Source: Proteiniborus sp. MB09-C3 (lineage in GTDB: Bacteria; Bacillota; Clostridia; Tissierellales; Proteiniboraceae). Taken from it: a stretch of 64,000 bases of DNA. Position 1 is the stretch's first letter. Every line of letters begins with the position of its first letter. Shown here in pieces: positions 53,321 to 63,659 of the stretch. Made by a program: the position numbers and the translations under genes. The stretch spans positions 62,001-126,000 of the forward strand of contig NZ_CP127161.1 in the NCBI RefSeq assembly GCF_030263895.1, written 5' to 3'. The notes under the pieces are model-generated. The model had not been told where the DNA came from and did no database searches. It worked only from the letters and a program-made list of their open reading frames with translations.

Positions 53321-55000
53321 CTATTTTACTATGACAACCTTACCTTTATAGTCGTCTCTAATTACATAGACATTGTCTCCAGGTTTTAAGTCTTGGTAGG
53401 TTATGAGTTTATCCTGTTTTATTATTATTGCTTTATTTAAACTGACCTTCAATGACATTTCTTTTGGTATCCACTTTTCATGTCTTGCACTCCAGTCCTT
53501 AGCTTCTCTTATTATCATTTCTTTTCCTAGTATGTTACTATCTGAAGCAGACTCTACTATACCTATGGTCATTCTCTGCTTAAGTAGGGAATCCATTTCC
53601 TTCTGTACCCCTATTACACTTATATGGTCTCCATCTGTATATATATATCCATGCCAATCTCTAAGTCTATTATCTTTTGCATGCCTGCTTTTTTCATCTA
53701 CTGCATAATCCTTTGTATAAAATTCCTTTGAAGTTATTAGCTTGTCCTTTTCTAAATCATATATAAATGTATCGTTATCGTAATAAAGCTCTTTTATATC
53801 TTCAAAGCCTTCCCACTGATGCTTTACTACAAGAAAGGGATTTTTAAGCTTTACTGTGTTTTCTACTATTTCATCTAACCTTGCAACATATACATTGTTT
53901 TGTCCGATATTGGAATTGTTTATATCCTCATTATATATGTATATGACGTCTGCTGTAAGTCCTCCACCTTTGCCATTTGCTATAAAAAATCCATCTGATT
54001 TTGGGTTTAGTGAATACTTATCTACTAGCCTGTCGCTTTTTACTATTATAGTACCATCATTAAATTCTATGTTTTTATTGTTACCTAGTTCTAGGTTTTC
54101 TGAAAACCAGTTTATATCTTTTATTTTTTCTGAATATGTGGTTTCATAGGCTCCTTTTACTACTAGCCTTTCTATTTTTTCTTGTCCAAAGAAATTTTTT
54201 ATGGCTGCATATACTTCTTTTCCTTTGTAGTATTTAAGATTATTGCTGGGAACTACATATCCTTCTATATATATGGGGGAGTCCGATGAGTAGCTTATCC
54301 TAAGTCCTCCCTTTGTATCTTCCCATTTACCTTCTACTAGAGTCTTCACATTTTCTAGAAATATGGTGTTTTCTAGTTCATCTACTGCTGCTAGTTTCCC
54401 TTTGTACAAGTTTTGTATCTTTATAGAATCTCCTTCTATAGATATTCTACTGACTATATCTGTATTTATATCGTCAAAATGCAGTTTTACTCTATCTCCT
54501 ACATAAAGAACGCTTAAAGGTACATTTTCACCTTTTTTTATTGCTATAGTAGCTGGTGAAAAGTAGTAGGTTTCATCATTTCCTATTGATGTTTTAATGA
54601 TTATCTGATTTCTGTCTATAGTCTTTATTGTACCTGTTCTCATTTTGCTGCCTGGCTTTATATATCCTGGATTAAGGGTAGAGAAGCTATCCATGTACTG
54701 GATGCTTCTACCTCTTATCTCTGCATATACTTCCATGCCTGGTTTAAAATCTATTCTCTGAGCTTGATGCCCATCTATTAGTAGATTTGCTGTATTAGGT
54801 AATTGTATTTTATACGTTCCGCCTTCATATCTCTCTATAGTTACTGTCTCTGAATTTATTTCTTTTATATAGCCTTCTATATATCCAGTTCTAAGGGGCT
54901 GAGCATTATTCTCTGCTCCATAGGCTACAGCAGTAAATACAAGGGTTAGAATAAGCAAAAACATAATTATCTTTTTATTCAATATACTTTTTTTCAACAC
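53321..55000 (-). CDS. Secreted beta-module protein of unknown function
   Basis: 559 residues. Signal peptide (about 10-30, ends AYGAEN). The rest is a string of small beta-barrel modules such as YIEGYIKEINSETVTIERYE and MRTGTIKTIDRNQIIIKTSI, like the modules of the SLH proteins at 31256 and 36366, but there is no SLH or other wall anchor. It could be held by partner proteins. Translation starts at a GTG (55000) two bases after the giant IPT protein ends, so translation is coupled. No enzyme motif is seen. Confidence 0.75.
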   Translation of the reverse strand: MLKKSILNKKIIMFLLILTLVFTAVAYGAENNAQPLRTGYIEGYIKEINSETVTIERYEGGTYKIQLPNTANLLIDGHQAQRIDFKPGMEVYAEIRGRSIQYMDSFSTLNPGYIKPGSKMRTGTIKTIDRNQIIIKTSIGNDETYYFSPATIAIKKGENVPLSVLYVGDRVKLHFDDINTDIVSRISIEGDSIKIQNLYKGKLAAVDELENTIFLENVKTLVEGKWEDTKGGLRISYSSDSPIYIEGYVVPSNNLKYYKGKEVYAAIKNFFGQEKIERLVVKGAYETTYSEKIKDINWFSENLELGNNKNIEFNDGTIIVKSDRLVDKYSLNPKSDGFFIANGKGGGLTADVIYIYNEDINNSNIGQNNVYVARLDEIVENTVKLKNPFLVVKHQWEGFEDIKELYYDNDTFIYDLEKDKLITSKEFYTKDYAVDEKSRHAKDNRLRDWHGYIYTDGDHISVIGVQKEMDSLLKQRMTIGIVESASDSNILGKEMIIREAKDWSARHEKWIPKEMSLKVSLNKAIIIKQDKLITYQDLKPGDNVYVIRDDYKGKVVIVK

Positions 55001-55002
55001 TC

Positions 55003-58000
55003 CTACCCCCTCTTGCCAAATATTGTGTATATTCCAAGTTTGTTTATGGTTGCTTTTATTGAACTGTTAAATCCTCTTTTTTCAGTTGCTATGCTTTCCC
55101 AGGATGAATTATAGTCATTGTATCTTCCTAGATAAACTTCTTTTGTTCTTCTTAGGTCTGCCTTTGCACTGTCATATTCCAGAGTTAGGTCTATGGCTGA
55201 TATTAGCCCTTCCATTTTAGTACTGCTCTTTCCTGTAAAGAAGTCAGCATATAGTAAATATTGGTTTGATAGTACTGTTTCACTTCCTGTCTTAGTGTCA
55301 CCTTTATTTTTTTCTATAGTAAATCTAATGCCTGAGTCTTTTTTGTCACTGTTTGCTAAGACGTCTGAGTATGCAAAGACATTTGGATTAAATATCAATG
55401 CATAGTCTGGTCCTATTACGGTTATATTTCTTGAGTCTTTTGCTGCTACTATTTCCGCAGGCAATGTTATGATGGCTTTGTTAATTCCTGCATACTCTAT
55501 TTTGGTCAGATCTACTACTATATCTTTTTTATAATAATCTTCTGTGCCTATGCTTACATTCACTGTATCACCAGACTTACTGGTTGTAGTGCTTTCTGTG
55601 ATTCCACCGTCTGTATCTGGAGGACCTACCACCTTACCAGTTCTAACTGTATTGCTTTCATCTGAAGCTATGGATAGTCCATATTCTCCTATAGTCTTTA
55701 TTATAAATCTATATCTTGTATTAGGCTCTAGCTCTTGATATACAAAGGAAGTGAGAGTGGTATTTCCTATGTATTCTGTTTTTCTATCATTAATCACCAC
55801 ATATATCTCGTAGCCCTTTGCTCCTTCTGCTTCTAGCCAATGGACCTTTATATATCTGTCATATACTAACTCTGCCTCTACACCCATAGGTGGCTGCAGC
55901 TTTGGCAATCCATAGACTATGTCCTGGTATATTTCACTTGCACCTTTGTCAGGATTAATGACTATGACTCCCTTTTCACCCTCTTTATTGGGTGGTGTTT
56001 TAACTGTAATGGTCTCTGAGTCTAGTACATTTACTTCTGTACCATTGGAGCCTGACTCTAGTATATACCATTCTCCGTTAATGTTTATTGCATTTGCATT
56101 GTTTTCTTGGTCCTTTTCTGCTTTCTTCAGTACCGGTGCAAATACTACTCTAGCTCCAGCTGCAAAGCTTGAACCTTTAAGCTTTATAGTCTGTCCACCT
56201 TCTACCGATATGCTGGTTATTCTTGTAGTCTCCCTAGAGTCTAGGGGATCTACTACTGCCGATATGGTAGGCGAGCTTAGGTAGGTAAAGCTGCCTATTG
56301 GCTGTGCCAGCTCTCCATCTGGATTTTCTACTTTTACATCTACTTTTCCCGGCACATTTGGAGGCGTAATGACTTCTAATGTCTTATAGTCTATAAACTT
56401 TACATCTTTATCAGGTACTTTCACTTCTCCAAAGTATACTGATATTCTCTTGCCCTCGTAGCCATCCATTGTTTCTCTAAAGTCTTTTCCTTTTATAGTA
56501 ACTACAGTTCCGCCCTTTACTGGTCCTCTATCTGGAGTTATGCTTTCTATAGTCGGTGCTGATTCTCCTTTTATTATCTGTATATATATAGGCGGTGTTA
56601 GCTTATCAGATGATGCCGAGGCTCCATCTTCATTGATTACTGTTACTCTATATAGTCTGCCTACTAGGTTTTCATTTACTGCAGGCATAGTTACTCTAAG
56701 TCTATCTGGAAGCTGATATTCTATTTTATCTGGCGCAAATGTAAGCACATCTCCTATTTGGATTGTGGCATTTTCTCTAAAGTCACTTCCTATGATAGAT
56801 AATATGTTCCCACCTCTATAGGATATTTGGTGCACTTTCATGTCCTGATTATTTATCTTGCCTAATTGTGGATCCCTACCATCTTTTGTGATGTTTGTTA
56901 TTTGAGGCTTACTGTCTGGGTTTCTGTATTCAAATTTGCCTGTAGCTTGGCCTCCATCAGGATTAAATAGGGTTATAGGAACTGTACCTATGGAATGATA
57001 TGATGGAGAATACAGGCTAATTTGGTTGCTTGAAAAACTCATGTTTGAATGATATGGAGTATATCCTCTTTCAACAATAAGCTTCCTCTCAAGCCTATCT
57101 ACTTCTATCCTAACCATTTCATATGCACCATCATAGGATTTACCTTCACTGTCTTTTAAACTAATTATATTGACATATTTCACTGTATCATCATATCCAT
57201 TTACAGTAAAATTAAAGCTTTTTTCTTCCTTAGTTATTGATAGGGTTAACTTTTTAGTGCCTGAAGTAGCATCATAGTCTACAGATAGGTTTCCAATATC
57301 TACCTTGGCCTTTCCGTTTACTATACTGCCTCCTTGACCACTGGCATCTGTTACAGGTATATGTCTATTAGATATTCTTCTATCTTTAATGTCTCCAAAG
57401 TGAACTAAAGGCATTTCCACTGTTTCTATATTTTGCGTTCCAGAAGCATCAGTTCCTTCTATATATATCTGAAGTTCGCTCTGGGCAAAGTCAACTCCAT
57501 TTAATTCTATCTTGTCTCCACCTTGTTTTTTCCCTACAGCTGGTACTATGCTGTTTATTCGTGGATTCGTTGCTTCATATGTGAATTTCACCTTGTTGGA
57601 AACGCCAAAATCATTATTTACCAAAAATACATCTACTGCTCCCTTTTCTGCTTTAGGTAGCTTCGCAACTAAATAACCATCAGAAAACTCAATGATCTCT
57701 GCCTGTTCTTTTCCAAAGTAAACTCTTGGAAGTATCAATTTATCTTTATCGCTTAGGTCTTCTATTTTTTTCCCTTCTAGATTAGTCCATACAGGGTTTC
57801 CATCTGAATCTATATCACCATTTATATTTTCAAATCTCTCACCTTTATCATATTTGGCGTTACCATTTGCATCTTCATAAGGTTCAAAGAAACGGAAGTC
57901 AGAACCAAATATTCTTACTATCTCTCCTCCTGCAGCATTACCTTTATCAGGAGCTATACGATTTATTCTAGGATTACTAGTAGGTATTACATAGGTAAAT

Positions 58001-61000
58001 CCTTCTTGTAGGTATGCATTTCCCCCATCACTATTTACTATGACTACAGGTACTGTTTTTCTTCCACTTTCTGATTCTTTCTTTAAATCACCTGAGTATG
58101 CAGGCATTTTTCTAATAGTTATTTTTTTCTGATCTGTGCTAACTATTACATCTGCTTTAGGTACTTCTACTCCTCCAATGAACACACGGCTCTTATCTAT
58201 TCCATTGTCTTCAAAATCCTCACCTATAATGTCTACAGCATAACCTCCATCAGCAGAACCTTGAGATGGCTCTAAGCTGATAATGGTTGGATTTTTCTTG
58301 GGCTGTTTAAAGTAGTAGAACCCATTTTGTCCTGTACGTGTGTCTATTTTCGTATCTGGATTTTGTACAGAAAGGTCATACCATTTTTCAGTTCCTAGTT
58401 GTGGAACGTAGAAAATTATTTCACTACGACTCAATACTTGAACTCTATTTCCTGTGATGATTCCATCACTTATTGCATATGGGGTCATTATTTTCAACGT
58501 CGTACTAGTTCCATTGTTAGTGATGATAAGCTTATCTCCATCTGCTCCTGTACCTGACTGAATTTCCACTTCATATTCTAATCCATTTTTCGCAGCAATA
58601 TACTTTCCGTCAGCTCCACTGAATCTAAAGCCTTTATAAGTATTCTGAACTCCGTCTGAAAGTACTATTCGTTCTCCCGCATCTATCTCAAAGGTATAGT
58701 ACTTGTCTGTACCTTCTTCTACTAGTATTAGACTATGATAGTAATCTGCTAACTTTACTCCCATAGGCCCTTCATTTTTAAGTAGAGGACCTGCTTTGCT
58801 TGGATCTGGGTTAGACTGATATGGTTGTAATGCTATGTTGTTTCCAACTGTATAGTAACTGTTGATGTCTTTACCATCTAATAATATTCTTGTACCTATT
58901 AATCTATATATACCTATGCCTGAAGTATCTCTAGTGGTTGGATCAGGTTTTAGGAAATTGTCTCCCTTTACAAATACTAATGTGCCATTTCCTCCTTTAT
59001 TTGGAGAAAAGCCAGAAATCTGAGGGTCTTTTTGCAGGGTTTGAACATATATAAACTCTGCCACTGCCATCCCACCAGATGGGTTCATAACTAATAGCTG
59101 AGTAGTACCCTCTCTTCCTTTTGGAGCCTTAAACCGTAAAATAAATTTATCACCTTGAGGTGCAATATCTCTGCTTACTCCTGGTACCTCTTTTCCATCG
59201 ATGAACACTTTAACTCCTTCAAGGAAGTTGCTCCCCTTGACCTGTATCTCCTGTCCCCCGTCTACCGGCACAATATTAGGTACTACTTCGTCTATTTCTG
59301 GACTATCATTTGTTGTGATAAATTCTAATGCATCAATTTTTATATTAGATTGTCCAGCTTCATTAGATTCTCTGGTTGGATTAGTTATTTGGAGATTTTT
59401 CATTCCTATAGTAGCAGGTACCTCTTTAGGTAACCTCACTAAAAGTCTGGTACCTACTTCTCGACCTACAGTGCCATCTATTATACGGTCTGCATCGTCT
59501 AGGACTACTATCTCTGCCCCAGTAATCTCTACAAGATCTCCTCCGCCATCTCTATAATATGCCTTAGCCTCGCCGTTTCTTTTTTGTATCATGAATTCAT
59601 AATTGTTGGTATCTATATCATTGGCTGTTTTTATCAAAATACGCGGATAGTTTATAATAGCATCTCCATGATCATCCATATATCTATTAACTAAAAAGTT
59701 TTTACCTTTGATAGAAATTAAGGTATCATCTTTTAATTGCCCTTCTATAACTTGTACCCTTGAAGGTGTTATATTGTCTATACTAGGTATCAATGAGCTA
59801 GGATCAAATATGAAGCGCCTATCCCATAATGCCCTTTCTTCGAATACATACTCTTTGTTGGTATCTTTTTCTTTAACAACAGTTGTAATCTCTATAAGCA
59901 CTTCTTTTTGAGGACTTATATTTGCATCATCTACCTTCGGCGTGATTATGTAAAGCTTATCACTAGTTGAGCCAATATCAACCCTTGGTTTTCCTGATTC
60001 AGTCTCTTGAAAAACTACCTTGCTTCCTATTTGCACTTTTGCATTACGTATCACAATTGCTTCTTTTCCTTGATATGTAGCAGCATTATATGTAACTGTA
60101 ACCTCTTGTTTATCTGTAGATAATTTAATTTCTCGATTGCTTTCAGAATAATCAATAGTAAGTTCTGAAGGATTGATACTAGACCTTAAAAGATTTCTTC
60201 CTTCGATACCTACAGGTGTACCCCCTATATCTGGTCCTCTCCCTGGGTATACATCAGTGATACGAGGGCGGTTGGTAGCATCTACTACAGTATATTCAAC
60301 AAATTCAGTACCTTTTTTTATAACCTTCTGTGCTACTACTTGGTTATTTATAGTTTCTGCTAATACTACATAATGTCTTCCTAATGCCACTCCTTGCGGT
60401 ACTTCAACTGTCAGAAGTGCCGGACTTTCATTAGATTTAGGAACAAAGCCTTTAAATATAGCTCTGTTTTTGTCAGAAAATCCTTCTGTTCCATCTAAGG
60501 TTTTAAAAAAGTATACATCATAGGCTTTTGTGAATTCCTCTGAACGAAAATACACCTGATCGCCTTTAGAGCCTGTATTAGGATACATCTCAATATCATT
60601 TACATCTATGTCGCTTACAAAGCTGAATATGTTGTTATAGTTGTATTCCACTATGATTGCTGGGTCTACCGTCGCTCCAGCCTTTTTTTCTTTTATTAGC
60701 CTTATGCTTTGAAGTCCCTTATCTCCAGGAGGTGTTGCATTTGTAACAGTGATTGTATTAGAATCTGGATTACTCTCCCCAAAAGTTTTGTATTGCCCTG
60801 CCTTGCCATATTCCCCACGTACTACATAATCCCCTACTTCCTTAAATTGATCAAGATTTCGCCCATTGATAATCAAGCTCCCATTTGAGCTGACATTAAC
60901 TATCCTAGTAGTAGAATCTATAGTAGGAAAATTGCCTAAATCTAGATTAAATATTCCTGTGCCTATTCTAACTTCTCCAGTAAAACGTCCTACTTCTTCA

Positions 61001-61287
61001 GGCGTAAAGCTATATTGCAAAAAGTTTTCATACTGAAGCAGCTTTTTGCCCATAGCTTGAGTTCCCTGATCTGTTGAGAATAGTACTACTTTGTTTAATA
61101 AATTCTCTCCAGTAAATTCGACTAAAGCCTGTGTAATATTATAATTTTCGTCTCTTACTACCTGGTATTTTATTCTAGTGACTGTTGCCCCTCCACCAAT
61201 ATCTACTGCCATAGCTAAATTAGCCCCTTGAAGCAGTAGCATTACTGTCATCATTATAATGGCGGTTAATTTTCTCCATTGTTTCAT
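55003..61287 (-). CDS. Giant surface protein with about ten IPT/TIG repeats, Ca-binding-like loop and FN3
   Basis: About 2094 residues; ATG at 61287 preceded by GAGGTGG. Signal peptide (about 5-30). IPT/TIG (immunoglobulin-like) repeats are recognised from openings such as ITDVYPGRGPDIGGTPVGIE, IDEVVPNIVPVDGGQEIQVK, INRIAPDKGNAAGGEIVRIF, INSIVPAVGKKQGGDKIELN and IESITPDRGPVKGGTVVTIK; I count about ten. Between two of them an EF-hand-like segment reads EDANGNAKYDKGERFENING. A fibronectin type III domain lies near residue 1790 (PPMGVEAELVYDRYIKVHWL). There is no LPXTG or SLH anchor. Likely a long rod or matrix protein, expressed with the genes at 61307, 53321 and perhaps 51756. Confidence 0.85.
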   Translation of the reverse strand: MKQWRKLTAIIMMTVMLLLQGANLAMAVDIGGGATVTRIKYQVVRDENYNITQALVEFTGENLLNKVVLFSTDQGTQAMGKKLLQYENFLQYSFTPEEVGRFTGEVRIGTGIFNLDLGNFPTIDSTTRIVNVSSNGSLIINGRNLDQFKEVGDYVVRGEYGKAGQYKTFGESNPDSNTITVTNATPPGDKGLQSIRLIKEKKAGATVDPAIIVEYNYNNIFSFVSDIDVNDIEMYPNTGSKGDQVYFRSEEFTKAYDVYFFKTLDGTEGFSDKNRAIFKGFVPKSNESPALLTVEVPQGVALGRHYVVLAETINNQVVAQKVIKKGTEFVEYTVVDATNRPRITDVYPGRGPDIGGTPVGIEGRNLLRSSINPSELTIDYSESNREIKLSTDKQEVTVTYNAATYQGKEAIVIRNAKVQIGSKVVFQETESGKPRVDIGSTSDKLYIITPKVDDANISPQKEVLIEITTVVKEKDTNKEYVFEERALWDRRFIFDPSSLIPSIDNITPSRVQVIEGQLKDDTLISIKGKNFLVNRYMDDHGDAIINYPRILIKTANDIDTNNYEFMIQKRNGEAKAYYRDGGGDLVEITGAEIVVLDDADRIIDGTVGREVGTRLLVRLPKEVPATIGMKNLQITNPTRESNEAGQSNIKIDALEFITTNDSPEIDEVVPNIVPVDGGQEIQVKGSNFLEGVKVFIDGKEVPGVSRDIAPQGDKFILRFKAPKGREGTTQLLVMNPSGGMAVAEFIYVQTLQKDPQISGFSPNKGGNGTLVFVKGDNFLKPDPTTRDTSGIGIYRLIGTRILLDGKDINSYYTVGNNIALQPYQSNPDPSKAGPLLKNEGPMGVKLADYYHSLILVEEGTDKYYTFEIDAGERIVLSDGVQNTYKGFRFSGADGKYIAAKNGLEYEVEIQSGTGADGDKLIITNNGTSTTLKIMTPYAISDGIITGNRVQVLSRSEIIFYVPQLGTEKWYDLSVQNPDTKIDTRTGQNGFYYFKQPKKNPTIISLEPSQGSADGGYAVDIIGEDFEDNGIDKSRVFIGGVEVPKADVIVSTDQKKITIRKMPAYSGDLKKESESGRKTVPVVIVNSDGGNAYLQEGFTYVIPTSNPRINRIAPDKGNAAGGEIVRIFGSDFRFFEPYEDANGNAKYDKGERFENINGDIDSDGNPVWTNLEGKKIEDLSDKDKLILPRVYFGKEQAEIIEFSDGYLVAKLPKAEKGAVDVFLVNNDFGVSNKVKFTYEATNPRINSIVPAVGKKQGGDKIELNGVDFAQSELQIYIEGTDASGTQNIETVEMPLVHFGDIKDRRISNRHIPVTDASGQGGSIVNGKAKVDIGNLSVDYDATSGTKKLTLSITKEEKSFNFTVNGYDDTVKYVNIISLKDSEGKSYDGAYEMVRIEVDRLERKLIVERGYTPYHSNMSFSSNQISLYSPSYHSIGTVPITLFNPDGGQATGKFEYRNPDSKPQITNITKDGRDPQLGKINNQDMKVHQISYRGGNILSIIGSDFRENATIQIGDVLTFAPDKIEYQLPDRLRVTMPAVNENLVGRLYRVTVINEDGASASSDKLTPPIYIQIIKGESAPTIESITPDRGPVKGGTVVTIKGKDFRETMDGYEGKRISVYFGEVKVPDKDVKFIDYKTLEVITPPNVPGKVDVKVENPDGELAQPIGSFTYLSSPTISAVVDPLDSRETTRITSISVEGGQTIKLKGSSFAAGARVVFAPVLKKAEKDQENNANAININGEWYILESGSNGTEVNVLDSETITVKTPPNKEGEKGVIVINPDKGASEIYQDIVYGLPKLQPPMGVEAELVYDRYIKVHWLEAEGAKGYEIYVVINDRKTEYIGNTTLTSFVYQELEPNTRYRFIIKTIGEYGLSIASDESNTVRTGKVVGPPDTDGGITESTTTSKSGDTVNVSIGTEDYYKKDIVVDLTKIEYAGINKAIITLPAEIVAAKDSRNITVIGPDYALIFNPNVFAYSDVLANSDKKDSGIRFTIEKNKGDTKTGSETVLSNQYLLYADFFTGKSSTKMEGLISAIDLTLEYDSAKADLRRTKEVYLGRYNDYNSSWESIATEKRGFNSSIKATINKLGIYTIFGKRG

Positions 61288-61306
61288 ACTATCCACCTCA
61301 CTTTAT

Positions 61307-62764
61307 CTAGTCCTGAGTTTCTATTATCACAAATATTCCTTTGTTGTTGGTTGTTATAATTACCTTCTTTTCTACTTCATCTATATAAAAGAATTCGTCT
61401 TCCCATCTTCTAGTGGTTTCGTCATATCTTAGTGCCTTTAGATGTTTCCCATCACTTTCTCTGTAAGGAATTGATAGGGTAATATCGCTTACGTAATAAC
61501 CGCTGCCTGATGCATTTATGAAATCTGATTTTATTTCAAAGCCTTTAAGCTTTTCTTTCAGGACTTGTGCTGTATATGGATCTACCCGCCCTGTTATTAT
61601 TTCTACATCATCTTTTCTATTGATCGTTGAAGCTCTTACATGAGTAAAGCTTATATCTGCCCATTTGGATCTGGTAACTAGCCAGCTTATATTGTCCCCT
61701 CTGTGAGCTTCGTATTTTATTCTTCTAATCAGTGTATCTTGTCCTAGAATATCATCTAAATCCACTTGAAGTATTGTAGTATTTGAATACCTTGAAGATA
61801 GCATTAATGTAGTATCACTGGTATTTACTGATTCTATTACATCGCCTATTCTTGTAGTACTGTTTAGTCTTTCTGTTTCATTTGGTAAATGATGGCCTTC
61901 TTCAACTACGCTAAAGGCTGATAGTAATACTGTTTCATGGTCGTATCCGTTAGATACTACAATATCATATGTACCCGGTATTAGCCGGTTCTTCCCTCTT
62001 GGAAGATAAACTCTTAAATATGTTTCTTCTAAATATTTATCTGAAAGTATATCTACATCATGCGCTTCTGTCGAGTTAAAATATACTGTTACATAGTCAT
62101 ATGACGTATTTACAAAAAAATCTCCTTTTATGATTATTGGTTCTTTTTCATTGTAGTTTTCTGTTACGCTTCCAACTATAATTGAATCTACTTGCGGAAA
62201 TGTTCTAGTTGTAAACTCTATATTAACTGGTGGTGTATATGCTGTCGCTGTTTTACTTGAATCATTTGGATCGGCTACTGTTAAAGATACTAATCCCTCT
62301 CCTATATTTATATAGTATTCTGTATTTGGGCTTAAACCTTTTGTTTGTATGGTTATCGTAGATTTGCCATCACCTCTGCTAAGAGCTGTACTGGTGTTTT
62401 CAAAGTCAATAAGATTTTCTGTTGCTCCTTTTGCATATAGTGTAATTCCTCTTAGAACTTCTTCACTTAATTTGATATTGTTTTTGTCGTCTTTATGATG
62501 ATTAAAGGTAATTAACAGCATGTTAAAATCCTTAGAATATTCAACATCCCAGTTGCCTCGATTTTCTCTTAGAAGCCATAGATATCTTCCTCTTGCTCTA
62601 AGGTGTACGCTGTCTATATATGGCTTTCTGTTTGCTGGCACAACTATAGGCTGGGGATTTTCAGTATTGTCTTCTGCCAATGATATTTGTGGTACACCCA
62701 GTAATGAGACAAATAGTAGTGCTGCTATAAATGATATCATGAATTTTTTTGTGATTTCTTTCAT
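61307..62764 (-). CDS. Secreted protein with one IPT-like domain, first gene of the giant-protein operon
   Basis: 485 residues. Signal peptide (about 8-30, ends ISLAED). An N-terminal domain (about 45-185) contains LLITFNHHKDDKNNIKLSEE and TIQTKGLSPNTEYYINIGEG, a bacterial-Ig-like (Ig-5-type) pattern; an IPT-like domain follows (about 190-295; GTYDIVVSNGYDHETVLLSA) and then a domain with RRWEDEFFYIDEVEKKVIIT at the end, where GIFVIIE closes the chain. The giant gene starts about 20 bases later. AAAGGAAG precedes the ATG. No known enzymatic domain. Confidence 0.75.
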   Translation of the reverse strand: MKEITKKFMISFIAALLFVSLLGVPQISLAEDNTENPQPIVVPANRKPYIDSVHLRARGRYLWLLRENRGNWDVEYSKDFNMLLITFNHHKDDKNNIKLSEEVLRGITLYAKGATENLIDFENTSTALSRGDGKSTITIQTKGLSPNTEYYINIGEGLVSLTVADPNDSSKTATAYTPPVNIEFTTRTFPQVDSIIVGSVTENYNEKEPIIIKGDFFVNTSYDYVTVYFNSTEAHDVDILSDKYLEETYLRVYLPRGKNRLIPGTYDIVVSNGYDHETVLLSAFSVVEEGHHLPNETERLNSTTRIGDVIESVNTSDTTLMLSSRYSNTTILQVDLDDILGQDTLIRRIKYEAHRGDNISWLVTRSKWADISFTHVRASTINRKDDVEIITGRVDPYTAQVLKEKLKGFEIKSDFINASGSGYYVSDITLSIPYRESDGKHLKALRYDETTRRWEDEFFYIDEVEKKVIITTNNKGIFVIIETQD

Positions 62765-62871
62765 AGGGTTCTCTTCCTTTCTTATTTGACTAGTGCCTCA
62801 TAATATTATCGACATAAAGGGCTATTTTGTAAATTACAATATGATTACAATACATATAAGAATATACTTGT

Positions 62872-62890
62872 TAATGCTCAGTATGACAGA
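62872..62890. repeat. Dispersed repeat, solitary arm
   Basis: TTAATGCTCAGTATGACAG resembles the GCTCAGRATGACA end of the repeat family. Upstream region 62765-63051 holds this and the promoter of the next gene. Confidence 0.4.
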
Positions 62891-62954
62891 CCTTTACATC
62901 ATTCTATTTATTATTCAACAAATTTCCCTTTTTTCCTGCAATACTAGATGCCCA

Positions 62955-62974
62955 ATTTGTAACACAAACGAAAT
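62955..62974 (+). promoter_or_regulatory. 20-base motif upstream of SLH gene 63052 and its -10 box
   Basis: ATTTGTAACACAAACGAAAT, one base different from the copy before the SLH gene at 31256-33295. It lies 78 bases before the start. TATAAT at 62997-63002 follows 22 bases later; the motif covers the -35 position. Confidence 0.6.
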
Positions 62975-63051
62975 GAAAATATTCTGTTTTCTTTGATATA
63001 ATGTATATAAAATAGTGCTATCCCTGTGCATAAATATAAGGAGGTGTTGAT

Positions 63052-63633
63052 GTGTTTAAAAAGGCTACAAGCTTTTTACTAGTATTTGTGATTATGTTTA
63101 GCTCTATGGCTTTTGCTACTGACATAGATAAGCAAAGACAAGAGTCTGCCGAGAAGCTAATAGCTATGGGAATACTAACTGGCTTTGAGGATGGCTCCTT
63201 AAGACTTGAGGAAAACATAACTAGGGAACAATTTGCTACTTTAGCTGTTAAGCTGCTTAACAAGGAAAGTGAAGCAGAAAAGCTTAAGAAGGATTCCATA
63301 TTTAAGGATGTCAAAAAAGACCGATGGTCAGTTGGATATATCAATGTGGCTGTAAATCAGGGTCTTATAGTAGGCCGTGGTGACGGTACCTTTGCTCCAA
63401 GTGCTAATATTACACATGGAGAAATATTGACTATTTTAGTTAGACTTCTTGGATATACAAATACTGTAGATCCAAATAAGAAATGGCCTCAAAACTATGT
63501 GGACAAGGCTAAAGAGTTAGGTATTGATATAGCGAATGGTATTGACCCTTCTGCTCCTGCTATCAGGGGAGATGTGGTGGTATATATTGATAAAAGTCTT
63601 ATAGTTAAGCTAAATGGAGTGAGTCGAAAGTAA
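63052..63633 (+). CDS. Short SLH-domain protein
   Basis: 193 residues. Signal peptide (about 1-22, ends AFATD) and almost nothing but SLH repeats: NITREQFATLAVKLLNKESE, VGYINVAVNQGLIVGRGDGT, FAPSANITHGEILTILVRLL. A third unit is partial (DKAKELGIDIANGIDPSAP). It has no other domain, so it may be a wall-binding adaptor. The start is the GTG at 63052 with AAGGAGG seven bases upstream. It is divergent from the giant-protein operon and has its own terminator. Confidence 0.88.
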   Translation: MFKKATSFLLVFVIMFSSMAFATDIDKQRQESAEKLIAMGILTGFEDGSLRLEENITREQFATLAVKLLNKESEAEKLKKDSIFKDVKKDRWSVGYINVAVNQGLIVGRGDGTFAPSANITHGEILTILVRLLGYTNTVDPNKKWPQNYVDKAKELGIDIANGIDPSAPAIRGDVVVYIDKSLIVKLNGVSRK

Positions 63634-63650
63634 TCGACTCACTTTTTTTA
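63619..63650 (+). terminator. Terminator of the short SLH gene
   Basis: AGTGAGTCGA and TCGACTCACT pair around AAGTAA, followed by TTTTTTT. Confidence 0.85.
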
Positions 63651-63659
63651 TGACCTAGA

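Noticed and set aside
63018-63344. Minus-strand frame over the start of the short SLH gene
   Set aside because: Opposite strand of a clear SLH protein with ribosome site, signal peptide and terminator.
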